From positions 1 through 64,000 of the forward strand of contig JACKLZ010000005.1 of the NCBI GenBank assembly GCA_024235675.1: 64,000 bases of DNA, in the 5' to 3' direction. Numbering within the stretch: position 1 is the first letter of the stretch; each line of letters opens with the position of its first letter. Source of the stretch: Zoogloeaceae bacterium. Lineage in GTDB: Bacteria; Pseudomonadota; Gammaproteobacteria; Burkholderiales; Rhodocyclaceae. The position numbers and the translations under genes were made by a program. A model generated the notes under the pieces. That model made no database searches. It had not been told where the DNA came from and saw only the letters and a program-made list of their open reading frames with translations. Below are positions 54,276 through 63,167 of the stretch, one piece after another.

Positions 54276-55627
54276 CACGGCGCGCCCTCCCAGCATTCCA
54301 CCCGGTTCCGCCCACCCGCCTTGGCGCGATACAAGGCCTGGTCCGCACAGTGATAGAACGCATCGAAACTGTCCATGTGCGCGGCGTCCAGACCGGCAAC
54401 ACCAACGCTGATCGTCACGCTGGGCGCCGCGTCGGACGCCGAATGGGCAATGTCCAGCGCCAGCACCGCGACGCGCAAGCGCTCGGCACATCGCGCCGCC
54501 TCGGTCACACTCAGCCCGGGCAGCAGCACCACGAACTCCTCACCCCCCACCCGCGCCACCACATCGCCGGCGCGGCGGCAGCAGTCCGCCAGCGCAACAC
54601 CGACACGGCGCAGGCAATCATCCCCGGCCACATGGCCGTAGGTATCGTTGAATCGCTTGAAATAGTCGATGTCGCAGATCACCAGCGACAAGGGCTGCTG
54701 CGTACGCTGCGCGCGACGGAATTCGACTTCCTTGCACTCATCGAAGTGACGCCGGTTCGACACCCCGGTCAGCGCATCGCTGCGCGACAACTCATCCAGC
54801 TTGGAGTTGGCCGCCTCCAGCTCACGCGTGCGCTCTCCGACCAGTTCGGCCAGATTGTCACGATGGCGCGACAACTCACCTTCGTACTGCGCCTGTTGCG
54901 CCAGGTGCCCTCCGAGCCGGCGCTGAAGCTCGTTGACGCCGCCGGCCAGCTGGTCGAGCTCGTCGTTCTGGATCGTCTTGTTGCGTAAAAGGAGCTTGCG
55001 CGACAGCGTCTCCGGCGACAAGGCGTCGAGGTGTGCCGCCACATCCCGCACATAGCGGGTCACCGAGCGGTTGAACATCCACATCACGAACCCCGCCAGC
55101 AACAAGGACTGAAGCAGCTGGGTCGCAAAAATGATGGCGATCTCGCGATAGAGGCGTCGCTGCAACTCCCGCCCGTTGGCAAAGATTGCCAGTTCGCCGA
55201 CCACCTCCGTCGCCTCGGCATAAGGCGAGTACACCAGGGGCTGGCGCAACGCCGGCAGCGAAGCGTCGAGCGACCAGCCGGGGCGTGTCCGGGTGTGACG
55301 CTCAGGCTCGGTGTCTGCCATGAGAATCGTCACGACGACCTCGCCGAGCGCCGGGAGCCGCGCGGCGCTGTCCATATGCACCTTGACGCTGGCGCGATCG
55401 AGCTCCCAGATTGCCTTGGCCAAGGCGGGCTGAATGATGTCCTGCACCTGCGTCAGCTCGTCCACCAGCGCATCTCGCTCATTCATGTACGCAAAGGCAC
55501 CGCGCACCATCGTACTGAGCACCGAAAACACCAGGCCGGCCATTACCGTGACCAGCAGCAGTCGCACGCCGATCCGGCTTCGTCCTCCGGACGTCGCCGC
55601 CCGCTGCGCCGTGACGCCAGCGCTCAC
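54275..55627 (-). CDS. Membrane diguanylate cyclase with periplasmic sensor
   Basis: A 450-aa GGDEF enzyme. A first helix (about 22-43) and a second (about 165-190, FATQLLQSLLLAGFVMWMFN) flank a periplasmic loop of about 120 residues. A HAMP-like region and coiled coil run to 285. The catalytic domain starts at SDALTGVSNRRHF and has the active motif ARVGGEEFVVLL (GGEEF). A typical RxxD inhibitory site is not evident upstream of it. The start codon is GTG, overlapping the upstream binding-protein stop (GTGA). It is sandwiched between two periplasmic binding proteins. Confidence 0.92.
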   Translation of the reverse strand: MSAGVTAQRAATSGGRSRIGVRLLLVTVMAGLVFSVLSTMVRGAFAYMNERDALVDELTQVQDIIQPALAKAIWELDRASVKVHMDSAARLPALGEVVVTILMADTEPERHTRTRPGWSLDASLPALRQPLVYSPYAEATEVVGELAIFANGRELQRRLYREIAIIFATQLLQSLLLAGFVMWMFNRSVTRYVRDVAAHLDALSPETLSRKLLLRNKTIQNDELDQLAGGVNELQRRLGGHLAQQAQYEGELSRHRDNLAELVGERTRELEAANSKLDELSRSDALTGVSNRRHFDECKEVEFRRAQRTQQPLSLVICDIDYFKRFNDTYGHVAGDDCLRRVGVALADCCRRAGDVVARVGGEEFVVLLPGLSVTEAARCAERLRVAVLALDIAHSASDAAPSVTISVGVAGLDAAHMDSFDAFYHCADQALYRAKAGGRNRVECWEGAP

Positions 55628-56451
55628 GAGCCGCCCCGGCCCGCGCGCGGCAAACGGCCGGCCCGGCGCAGGCGCTCAAACGCCTGACGACACCGCTCGA
55701 CCAGCGCATCGGACGTGCCGAGGCTGAAGGCCATATACAAGCCGTTGTCGCCGATCTCCTCCAGCTTCAACTCGGCCTTGAGCTGCAGCGCGGGGTCACT
55801 CCCCGCTTCGCGCGCCAGATAGTCGGCCAGCACGCTGCTGGCAATCCACAGGTCAACCCGCCCGAGCTTGAGCTTCTCGTAGTTGTGCGCATAGCGATTG
55901 CTCGACTGGAGGTTGCGCTTCCGGTCAAAGCCCTTCTCCAGCAAATACTGCTCGCCGACATCCTGATACACCGTCGCGATGCGGTAGCGCTTGGCATCCT
56001 CAAGCGTCTTCAGGGGGACCTCTCGGCCCCGGTAGGAATACAGAAACCACTCCGACGGCGCGACCTGCCCCACCCACTTGAACATGTCTTCGCGCGCGCT
56101 CGTGCGGGCCATCGAATAAATCAGCACATTGTCGGCATGCTGCGCCAGTTCATAAGCACGCGCCCACGGCATCAGCTGGATCTGCGCGTCGAGCCCCGCT
56201 TCGGCCAGCACGGCACGCACGACGGCAGTGCTCACGCCCTCCACGACCCCGTTTTTCTCGAAATTGTAGGGCGGGTAGTCCTCAGTCACGACGCGAATCG
56301 ACTGCGCGCTGGCCGGCAGCATCGTCGCGACCAGCACCAGCGCGGCCAGCAAACGGGGCCACCAGGTGCGCGTCGGGCGCGTGTGTTCCCGCCCCTCGCG
56401 AGCACGATCAGAACACGCCTTTTGCAGCCCTCTCGCTTCTACGTATTGCAT
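55624..56451 (-). CDS. Periplasmic substrate-binding protein (SBP_bac_3 type), first copy
   Basis: A 275-aa exported protein. The long n-region is followed by a hydrophobic stretch (LLAALVLVATMLPASAQS). The binding domain opens IRVVTEDYPPYNFEKNGVVEGVSTAVV, which is diagnostic of the polar-amino-acid-binding family, and continues IQLMPWARAYELAQHADNVLIYSMARTSAREDMFKWVG. GGAG lies 5 bases before the ATG at 56451. Its stop overlaps the GTG of the cyclase gene. No transporter genes adjoin it, so it may act as a receptor subunit. Confidence 0.88.
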   Translation of the reverse strand: MQYVEARGLQKACSDRAREGREHTRPTRTWWPRLLAALVLVATMLPASAQSIRVVTEDYPPYNFEKNGVVEGVSTAVVRAVLAEAGLDAQIQLMPWARAYELAQHADNVLIYSMARTSAREDMFKWVGQVAPSEWFLYSYRGREVPLKTLEDAKRYRIATVYQDVGEQYLLEKGFDRKRNLQSSNRYAHNYEKLKLGRVDLWIASSVLADYLAREAGSDPALQLKAELKLEEIGDNGLYMAFSLGTSDALVERCRQAFERLRRAGRLPRAGRGGS

Positions 56452-56626
56452 GCCACTCCACCCGGTACACGCACGCCGTTGCACCCATCGACGCCGCGTC
56501 GTCTACCGGGAATTGTCGGCAGATCGCCGCGGATCTTGAGCGGCCCGTACGCCAGATCAGCTCAAACGAACGCCAACACGCCAAAGCATGCGACGATAAC
56601 GCTCATCGTCCAGCAGGAACCCGAGC

Positions 56627-57580
56627 GTGCTGTCCGTCCTCGCCGTTACCTTTCCCTTCTTTGCCCTGGTGCTGTGCGGCTATCTGGCCGTGCGCCGCGG
56701 CGCCTTGCCCATGCCGGCGATTCCGGGTCTGAACGGTTTCGTGCTGTACTTCGCCCTGCCCTGCCTGCTCTACCGCTTCGGTGCCAGCACACCGATCGCC
56801 GAGCTGCTCGACCCCAGCGTGATCGGGGTCTATCTGCTGTGCGCACTGATCATGGTCGGCACCACCGTCGCGCTCACCCTGGGCGGGCGGATCGACTGGA
56901 ACAACGCGGCCTTCGGCGCGCTCACCGCGGCCTTTCCCAACACCGGTTTCATGGGCGTGCCGCTGCTGGTGGCGCTGCTCGGGGCGCGCGCGGCGGGGCC
57001 GGTGATCGTCACCATTCTGGTCGATCTGCTGGTCACCTCCTCGCTGTGCATTGCCTTGTCACGCCTCGACGGCCACGGCGCCAGCAACGCGCGGGCGGCA
57101 GCGGGCAAGGCGCTGCGCGGTGTGGCAGGCAACCCCATGCCGTGGGCGATTGTGCTGGGCGGCATCAGCTCGGCCGCCGGCCTGACGCTCTACGGCCCGC
57201 TCGACAAAACCATCAGCCTGCTGGCCGACTCCGCCTCGCCGGTGGCGCTATTCACCATCGGCGCGGTGCTGGCACGCTCGCAGATGACCACCGCCGACCC
57301 GACGCCCTTGGTCGACTATGTGCCGGTGGCGCTCAAAAAGCTGCTCTTGCACCCGCTACTGGTGCTGATCATCGGCGGCATCGCCATCGATCTCGGCCTG
57401 CCGCTGGACCCCTTCGCGCTCACCGTCATCGTGCTGGCGGCAGCGCTGCCCAGCGCGAGCAATGTGTCGCTGCTGGCCGAACGCTTTGGTGCCGACAACG
57501 GACGCATCGCGCGGGTGATTCTGGTGTCGACGGCGGTGTCCTTCTTTACCTTCTCGGCGGCCGTCGCCCTACTGGCCTGA
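56627..57580 (+). CDS. AEC family transporter
   Basis: A 317-aa auxin-efflux-carrier-type permease with ten predicted helices. VLAVTFPFFALVLCGYLAVRRG and FVLYFALPCLLYRF form the first half. AAFPNTGFMGVPLLVALLG holds the family-typical N-T-G-F motif region, and VLAAALPSASNVSLLAERFGADNGRIARVIL the second-half equivalent. Substrates in this family are organic acids such as malate or malonate. The start is GTG at 56627 with AGGA upstream. It is convergent with the alpha/beta hydrolase gene with a 12-bp overlap. Confidence 0.9.
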   Translation: MLSVLAVTFPFFALVLCGYLAVRRGALPMPAIPGLNGFVLYFALPCLLYRFGASTPIAELLDPSVIGVYLLCALIMVGTTVALTLGGRIDWNNAAFGALTAAFPNTGFMGVPLLVALLGARAAGPVIVTILVDLLVTSSLCIALSRLDGHGASNARAAAGKALRGVAGNPMPWAIVLGGISSAAGLTLYGPLDKTISLLADSASPVALFTIGAVLARSQMTTADPTPLVDYVPVALKKLLLHPLLVLIIGGIAIDLGLPLDPFALTVIVLAAALPSASNVSLLAERFGADNGRIARVILVSTAVSFFTFSAAVALLA

Positions 57581-58411
57581 GGCCTCGGCCACAAAGCTGA
57601 GCACGTCATTCACAAAGCGCTCGCGCTGCCACAGATGCGGCGCGTGATCGACGTCTTCATAAATATGCAGCAAGGCGTTGGGGATGCTGTCGCGCACATA
57701 GTGGGCCACCTTGGTGCCATAGAAATTGCTCGCGCCGCCATAGACCAGCAGCGTCGGCAGCGGAATGCCGGCGAGCACGTCGCGATAGTCGGCCGCGGTC
57801 AGGCTGGCCCAGCAGTCGATCAAGGGCTGGGCGGCCACGCTGGCCAGACGCCGCCGGGCCGATTGCATCGCGTCGCCGTTTTCTTCATAACGCCGCCGCG
57901 CCGCGGCATTGTGTCCGTGCGCCACGAGGCGTAGCACCGCCTCGGCGAAGTCGGCCTGCAGCTCGCGCATGAAAGCGGCGTTGCGCGCGGTATCGAAATC
58001 ACCATAGATGCCGCAACACCAGCCCGGCCCGGTCAGCAGGCGGGGCGACTGGTCGATGAACACCAGGCGCGACAGCCGCGCATGGCCGAAGTCGCGCAGG
58101 TATTGCCACAGCGTGAGCGCGCCCATCGAATGGCCGACCACGGTCGCCCCATCGAGTGCGTAGTGATCGATGACGGCCGCCAGATCCTGCGCCATGCGCT
58201 GCACGGTCGGCGCGGTGGCGCTGCGCAGCGGATGACCGCCATGGCCGCGCGCATCCCAGCGCATCACGCGGTGATGCGCCTCAAAGTCGGCCATGAACGG
58301 ATTCCAGTCACGGTGCGAAGCCGTCCAGCCGTGGAGCAGGATCAGCGGCGGGCCCTCGCCCGAGATCTTCAAATGCAGGCGTTCGCCGTCATCGGCGGTG
58401 AAGTGTTCCAT
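57569..58411 (-). CDS. Alpha/beta hydrolase
   Basis: A 280-aa alpha/beta-fold hydrolase. The oxyanion region is PLILLHGWTASHRDWNPF, the nucleophile elbow VVGHSMGALTLWQ (GHSMG). The acid and His come late, with PTLLVYGG... and DVDHAPHLWQRERF holding the catalytic His. It resembles haloperoxidase- and esterase-like members, and the substrate is unknown. It has no signal peptide. The gene is convergent with the AEC gene and divergent from the DUF4399 gene. Confidence 0.9.
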   Translation of the reverse strand: MEHFTADDGERLHLKISGEGPPLILLHGWTASHRDWNPFMADFEAHHRVMRWDARGHGGHPLRSATAPTVQRMAQDLAAVIDHYALDGATVVGHSMGALTLWQYLRDFGHARLSRLVFIDQSPRLLTGPGWCCGIYGDFDTARNAAFMRELQADFAEAVLRLVAHGHNAAARRRYEENGDAMQSARRRLASVAAQPLIDCWASLTAADYRDVLAGIPLPTLLVYGGASNFYGTKVAHYVRDSIPNALLHIYEDVDHAPHLWQRERFVNDVLSFVAEASGQ

Positions 58412-58546
58412 GACAAGTCTCGTCCGGTTGAGCGGGCAAAGTATAGAGCGCCGCTAACGCGGGGATACATTGCACTTCTGGCGTTTTGGTCGTTTCGCAC
58501 ATAGATTGAAATGACGCCGTACTGGCGCCAACCCCAGGAGAACCTC

Positions 58547-58945
58547 ATGACAATAATTCGCTCACTCGTGTTTGGTCTGTGCGCCGCCGGCCTGTCATCG
58601 CTGGCCATCGCAGGCGGCAGCGTGCATTTCATCGAGCCCGTCGATGGCGCCACCGTGGCGCAGGAGTTTGCCGTCAGGATGGGCGCTGAAGGCATCAAGG
58701 TGCAGGCGTCCGGCGCGCTGATGGACGGCACCGGCCACCACCACCTGATCATCGACGGCAAGCCGATTGCCGCGGGCGTGGCCGTGCCCGCCGACGACAC
58801 CCACCTGCATTTCGGCAAGGGCCAGACCGAAACCACGCTCAAACTCGCGCCGGGGCAACACACGCTGACCCTGCAATTTGCCGACGGCCTGCATCAGTCC
58901 TATGGGCCTGACCTGAGCCAGACGATCACGGTCACCGTCAAGTAA
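58547..58945 (+). CDS. DUF4399 periplasmic protein
   Basis: A 132-aa exported protein with signal peptide MTIIRSLVFGLCAAGLSSLAIA and a single DUF4399 beta-sandwich. Diagnostic parts are VHFIEPVDGATVAQEFAVRMG, GTGHHHLIIDG and LAPGQHTLTLQFADGLHQSYGP. The GHHH cluster could bind a metal ion, but the family function is not established. CCAGGAG lies 6 bases before the ATG. The next gene begins 15 bp later and may be co-transcribed. Confidence 0.9.
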   Translation: MTIIRSLVFGLCAAGLSSLAIAGGSVHFIEPVDGATVAQEFAVRMGAEGIKVQASGALMDGTGHHHLIIDGKPIAAGVAVPADDTHLHFGKGQTETTLKLAPGQHTLTLQFADGLHQSYGPDLSQTITVTVK

Positions 58946-58960
58946 GCGCGCGCCGCTGAC

Positions 58961-60538
58961 ATGGCCAATCTCGACGGTCAGCTGCTCTTTGGCTTGCTGA
59001 CCTCGCTGCTCATTGCGGCCATCGTCGCGTGGTGGCTGGCCGGACGCTATCGCACAGCCATGCTGCGGCTGATGAGCACGCCGGCACCGCAGCGCGATAC
59101 GGCCGTGGCGACACCCATGACCACAATGGTGGGTGCCAGTGCGGCGCGGGCCCGCTTCGATTCGGCCATCAACCACCGCCAGAATCGCCGCCTCGCGGTG
59201 GTGCTGGCGGGCATTTCGATCCTGCTGGGGCTATCGACCAGCGCCTTCGAGCTGCTCGCCGTGCATACCGACCCCGGCTTCGGGCTGAATCGCTGGCTCA
59301 TCCTCGCGGCGGTCTACACCTGGCCCGTGGTGCCGGCCCTGGGCCTGCTGTGGCGCTGGTCGGTGTGGCGCACGATCGGCGGTGTGGCGGCCTACCTGCT
59401 GTGCCTCGTGCCCATCATTCTGCTCGGCTCGAACGCCGCGCAGACGCTGACAATGGTCGTCGGTTGGCTGGCATCGACCGTCGCCCTGCCGATGGTCAGC
59501 CTGCTCGGCCTGGCCGCCTCGGGGCGCATCCGGGCGGTGGCGCCGCTGCTCTTTCCGGCCGCGGTGGTGATGGTCGGTGCCTCACTGATCGGGCTGGCCT
59601 GGGCGGCGTCGATGGTGGATGCGCCGCCCGACACGCTGCTCGCCCTGCTCGACGCCATCGGTGCGACGCCGACCATTTTTGTGTTCATCGCCGCGCCCTG
59701 GGCCGTCGGCATCTGGCCGGTGGTGGGCGTGTTGCGCGCCTTGGCGGCGGCCTACCGGCACAAGCGCTTCTCGGAGCTGGCCTATCTGTTCGGCCTGTTC
59801 TGGCTGGTGGTGCTGATCGCCATGGCCTTGCCGAGCATTCATGCGGTGGGGCTGGCCGCCTTCGGCATCGTGCTGGTGTGGCTGTGGGTGCCGATCGGCT
59901 TTGCGCTGGCGCGACCGTGGCTGGCGCCACCGGCGGCGCCGCCGACGTTGCTGGTGCTGCGGGTGTTCCGGCGCGATGCGGCGGTCGAGGCGCTGTTCGA
60001 CGCCGTCACCGAGCGCTGGCGCGCCACCGGCAACACGGTGCTGATCGCCGGCACCGACCTGGTCAGCCGCACACTGGACGCCGACGATCTGTTTGTCTTC
60101 CTCAGCCGCCGACTGCGCGAGCGCTTCATCCTCCAGCCGGAAGACATCCCGCGCCGGCTTGCCGATTTCGACCTCACGCCCGATCACGACGGCCGCTATC
60201 GCATCAACGAATGCTATTGCGGCGACGCCACCTGGCAGGGCGCGCTGCAGACGCTGGTGGCGCACTCACATGCCGTGCTGATGGACTTGCGCGATTTTCG
60301 CGCCGAGAACGGTGGCTGCCGCTTCGAGCTGGGCGAGCTGTCACGCGCCCCGCATTTGCAGCAGATCGTGATCCTGTTCAACGACCACACCGACCGCGCC
60401 ACCGCCGAGGCCGACCTCGGCGAGGCTGGCCGGCGAGTGCATTGGGTAGACATGACCGAGCGCCGTCGCCACACCGACCGCGCCGTGCTGGCAGCGCTGC
60501 TTCAGCCTGCGCTCAGCTCAGGCGCAGCGTCGGCGTGA
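58961..60538 (+). CDS. Polytopic membrane protein with possible Rossmann-like C-terminal domain
   Basis: A 525-aa protein. About nine hydrophobic helices fill residues 7-325. A soluble C-terminal domain of about 190 residues follows, opening PPTLLVLRVFRRDAAVEALFDAVTERW. Its strand-helix alternation continues with TVLIAGTDLVSRTLDADDLFVFL, a HSHAVLMDLRDFRAENGGCRFELGEL block and QQIVILFNDHTDR. The order resembles TIR or nucleoside-deoxyribosyltransferase-like folds, including an acidic residue after a Cys in the place of the catalytic glutamate. This is a tentative reading. It follows the DUF4399 gene by 15 bp and overlaps the convergent ThDP enzyme gene by 26 bp. Confidence 0.75.
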   Translation: MANLDGQLLFGLLTSLLIAAIVAWWLAGRYRTAMLRLMSTPAPQRDTAVATPMTTMVGASAARARFDSAINHRQNRRLAVVLAGISILLGLSTSAFELLAVHTDPGFGLNRWLILAAVYTWPVVPALGLLWRWSVWRTIGGVAAYLLCLVPIILLGSNAAQTLTMVVGWLASTVALPMVSLLGLAASGRIRAVAPLLFPAAVVMVGASLIGLAWAASMVDAPPDTLLALLDAIGATPTIFVFIAAPWAVGIWPVVGVLRALAAAYRHKRFSELAYLFGLFWLVVLIAMALPSIHAVGLAAFGIVLVWLWVPIGFALARPWLAPPAAPPTLLVLRVFRRDAAVEALFDAVTERWRATGNTVLIAGTDLVSRTLDADDLFVFLSRRLRERFILQPEDIPRRLADFDLTPDHDGRYRINECYCGDATWQGALQTLVAHSHAVLMDLRDFRAENGGCRFELGELSRAPHLQQIVILFNDHTDRATAEADLGEAGRRVHWVDMTERRRHTDRAVLAALLQPALSSGAASA

Positions 60539-62165
60539 GCACGTTCGGATCGAGCACCAGCTCGATCAGCGCCGCTTTGCCGGCGGCCTGTGCGCGCGCA
60601 AAGGCGGGCGCGAACTGATCGGTGTCGGTCACCCGCTCGCCGTGCGCACCGTAGGCCTCGGCCAGCGCGACAAAGTCGGGGTTCTTCAAGGTGGTAGCGG
60701 CGACGCGGCCGGGATAGTGTTTTTCCTGGTGCATGCGGATGGTGCCGTACATGCCGTTGTTCACCACGATGAAGATGATCGCCAGATCATGCTGCACGGC
60801 GGTGGCCAGCTCCTGGCCGGTCATCATGAAGCAGCCGTCGCCGCTCCAGGCGATCACCAGCCGATCCGGGTGCGCCAGCTTGGCCGCCACCGCCGCCGGC
60901 ACGCCGTAGCCCATGCTGCCGCTGGTCGGCGCCAGCTGGGTATGGAAGCGGCGATACCGGAAGTAGCGATGCAGCCAGATGGTGTAGTTGCCCGCGCCGT
61001 TGGTGAGGATGGCGTCGTCCGGCAGCGTGTCGTTCAGCCAGGTCATGATCTCACCCATCTGCAACGGGCCCGGCACCGTCGGCGGGGTGCTGTAAGCGAG
61101 GTATTCGGCGCGATCATCGGCCACGCTGTCGGCCCAGGCAGACGAATCGACACGGATGTCGGCCGCCGCCTCGGCGAATGCCGCCATGCCCGAATTGATC
61201 GGCAGCTCGGCACGATAGACCTTGCCCAGCTCGTCATTACCCGCATGTACGTGCACCAGCGTCTGCTTCGGTTGCGGCACGTCGATGAGCGTATAACCGC
61301 TGCTGGTGGCCTCGCCCAGGCGCGCGCCGACCACAATCAGCAGGTCGGCCGCGTCAATGCGCTTAGCCAGCGAGGGGCGAATTCCCAGCCCGGCATCACC
61401 GATGTAGTTGGGGTGACGATGGTCGAACAGATCCTGCCAGCGAAAGGCGCAGGCCACCGGCAGGTGGTTGGCTTCAACAAAGCCGAGCATGTCGACGCAG
61501 GCGGAATTGCTCCAGCCCGCGCCGCCGAGGATCACCAGCGGTCGGTCGGCGGCGGCGAGCAGCGCCTTGAGGCGCGCCATGTCGTCGGCCGCCGGGCTGG
61601 CCTGCACCGCCCGCGCCGGCCCCACGTCACGCGCCACGCCACGGCCAAACAGCAGGTTCTCGGGCAGCGCCAGCACCACCGGCCCCGGCCGGCCCGAGAT
61701 CGCCGTCTGGAAGGCGCGATGCAGGTACTCGGGGATACGGTCGATGCGATCGATCTGCGTCACCCACTTGGCCATGCTGCCAAACATGCGGCGGTAGTCG
61801 ACTTCCTGAAAGGCCTCGCGATCCACGCAGTCGTCGCCGATCTGGCCGACCAGCAGAATCATTGGCGACGAATCCTGCGCGGCATTGTGAACCGCGATGC
61901 TGGCATTGCAGGCGCCCGGCCCTCGCGTCACCAGACACACCCCCGGCCGGCCGGTGAGCTTGCCCCAGGCATCGGCCATGAAACCGGCGCCGCTCTCGTG
62001 GCGGCAGGTAATCAGGCGGATCTGCTCGCGGCGCTCATACAGCCCGTCGAGCAGCGGCAAATAGCTCTCACCCGGCACGCAAAACACCGTGCTCACGCCA
62101 TTGATGCGCAGCGCCTCGGCCACAATGTGTCCGCCCAACCGTGCCTCGGGTTGTTCTGCCGTCAT
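60513..62165 (-). CDS. Acetolactate-synthase-like ThDP-dependent enzyme
   Basis: A 550-aa thiamin diphosphate enzyme of the acetolactate synthase large-subunit superfamily. The PYR domain has VFCVPGESYLPLLDGL and TCRHESGAGFMADAWGKLTG, with the activating Glu in RHESGAG. The PP domain shows SMGYGVPAAVAAKLAHPDRLVIAWSGDGCFMMTGQEL followed by NNGMYGTIRMHQEKHYPG, the Mg-ThDP motif (GDG...NN). There is no adjacent small regulatory subunit, so it is probably not biosynthetic AHAS. A 2-oxo-acid decarboxylase or carboligase role is likely. The start at 62165 drops an improbable 35-residue extension. Confidence 0.88.
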   Translation of the reverse strand: MTAEQPEARLGGHIVAEALRINGVSTVFCVPGESYLPLLDGLYERREQIRLITCRHESGAGFMADAWGKLTGRPGVCLVTRGPGACNASIAVHNAAQDSSPMILLVGQIGDDCVDREAFQEVDYRRMFGSMAKWVTQIDRIDRIPEYLHRAFQTAISGRPGPVVLALPENLLFGRGVARDVGPARAVQASPAADDMARLKALLAAADRPLVILGGAGWSNSACVDMLGFVEANHLPVACAFRWQDLFDHRHPNYIGDAGLGIRPSLAKRIDAADLLIVVGARLGEATSSGYTLIDVPQPKQTLVHVHAGNDELGKVYRAELPINSGMAAFAEAAADIRVDSSAWADSVADDRAEYLAYSTPPTVPGPLQMGEIMTWLNDTLPDDAILTNGAGNYTIWLHRYFRYRRFHTQLAPTSGSMGYGVPAAVAAKLAHPDRLVIAWSGDGCFMMTGQELATAVQHDLAIIFIVVNNGMYGTIRMHQEKHYPGRVAATTLKNPDFVALAEAYGAHGERVTDTDQFAPAFARAQAAGKAALIELVLDPNVLTPTLRLS

Positions 62166-62281
62166 GCTCGTCTCCGTCAATGTCGATATTCTTGTGGGCC
62201 CATTGTGATATGCCGACGCGCTTCGGGCAACGACGCGCACAGTCGGACTACAATCTGCTGCACGCCTCACAGGAAACCATC

Positions 62282-62605
62282 ATGCTGACCATCTTCAAAT
62301 CTGCCGCCGGCGCCGACGTCATCATGCTCGGCCCGACCGCCCAGGCCATGTTCAAGGCGCTGGGCAGAGACGCCGACAGCCCCAGCGGCATCGTCACCGT
62401 CGAACAACTGCCCGATGCCATCGCGCGACTCAAGCAGGCCATCGCCGCCGACCGGGCCGCGCAGGGCAAGGACGACCCCGACGCCGAAGAAGCCGCGCCG
62501 CGCGGCATGGCCGCACCGGTCAGCTTCTACCAGCGCGCCTGGCCGCTGCTGGAGCTGCTTGAACTGGCCCAAAAAGAGCGAAAACCCGTCACCTGGGGCG
62601 TTTGA
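62282..62605 (+). CDS. DUF1840 domain protein
   Basis: A 107-aa DUF1840 protein, a small family largely restricted to betaproteobacteria and relatives. MLTIFKSAAGADVIMLGPTAQAMFKALGRDADSPSGIVTVEQLPDAIARL is the diagnostic N-terminus. An acidic linker and VSFYQRAWPLLELLELAQKERKPVTWGV close it. Function is unknown. AGGAAACCATC precedes the ATG at 62282; a longer frame overlaps the divergent ThDP enzyme gene. Confidence 0.88.
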   Translation: MLTIFKSAAGADVIMLGPTAQAMFKALGRDADSPSGIVTVEQLPDAIARLKQAIAADRAAQGKDDPDAEEAAPRGMAAPVSFYQRAWPLLELLELAQKERKPVTWGV

Positions 62606-62772
62606 CCCCACCGATCGTCGCCTCAGGGCCGAGGTAAACCGACACAGAGCACTTCTAGTTCGATGGAACTATTGCCGTGCGATCCGCGTTCTGGTGCCAT
62701 CAAATTCGACGTCATAATTGTTACAGGGTTTGTCTGCAGCATCCCCCGACAAGATTGGGAATTGATCCCGAC

Positions 62773-62827
62773 AACCTAAAAGGTTAAAGTGCGGCTACGC
62801 ATCAAAAAACTAATACTTTTGGATTAG
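62773..62827. promoter_or_regulatory. Inverted repeats before the small XRE gene
   Basis: AACCT-AAA-AGGTT (62773-62785) and CTAAT-ACTTTTGG-ATTAG (62810-62827) lie in an AT-rich stretch just upstream of the gene at 62830. They are candidate operators for its product. Confidence 0.4.
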
Positions 62828-62829
62828 CC

Positions 62830-63069
62830 ATGCCACAGCGACATAAAGCCCAATCCCCAAGCGCCGAGCAACTGCTGGATTGGCGCAAGAAGCGCAAGCT
62901 GAGTCAGTCCGAGTTTTGGGCGCCGATCGGCGTTACCCAATCGGCCGGCAGCCGTTACGAAAGTGGACGGCCCCTTCCGATTCCGATCGCGCTCCTGCTC
63001 GACCTGGTTTACGGCCCCCCAAAGCGGTCAGAGAAACTGCTTGCGAAACTTCGCGCCACCGGTCAGTAA
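62830..63069 (+). CDS. Small helix-turn-helix (XRE-like) protein
   Basis: A 79-aa protein that is essentially one helix-turn-helix: SAEQLLDWRKKRKLSQSEFWAPIGVTQSAGSRYESGRPLPIPIALLLDLVYG. The motif QSxFW..IGVTQS..SRYE matches XRE-type repressors with no sensing domain. It lies behind an AT-rich spacer that contains two inverted repeats and is followed by a strong terminator. It may be autoregulatory or of phage origin. The facing gene encodes a TIR-membrane protein. Confidence 0.8.
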   Translation: MPQRHKAQSPSAEQLLDWRKKRKLSQSEFWAPIGVTQSAGSRYESGRPLPIPIALLLDLVYGPPKRSEKLLAKLRATGQ

Positions 63070-63093
63070 GCTCATCCCCCCCGACCCCATTTA

Positions 63094-63120
63094 AAAAAAC
63101 CCGCCACAAGCGGGTTTTTT
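63094..63120. terminator. Bidirectional intrinsic terminator
   Basis: AAAAAACCCGC-CACAA-GCGGGTTTTTT gives an 11-bp stem with T-runs in both directions. It separates the XRE gene from the convergent TIR gene. Confidence 0.92.
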
Positions 63121-63167
63121 AATGGCTGGCGGCCCCGCAAAAACCTGCCACCGGCAGGCGCCAAGCG

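Noticed and set aside
53565..56451. Amino acid ABC transporter
   Set aside because: Two binding proteins are present, but the gene between them is a diguanylate cyclase and no permease or ATPase exists nearby.
60513..62165. Biosynthetic acetolactate synthase (ilvB/ilvI)
   Set aside because: No small regulatory subunit or ilvC follows, so only the superfamily is named.
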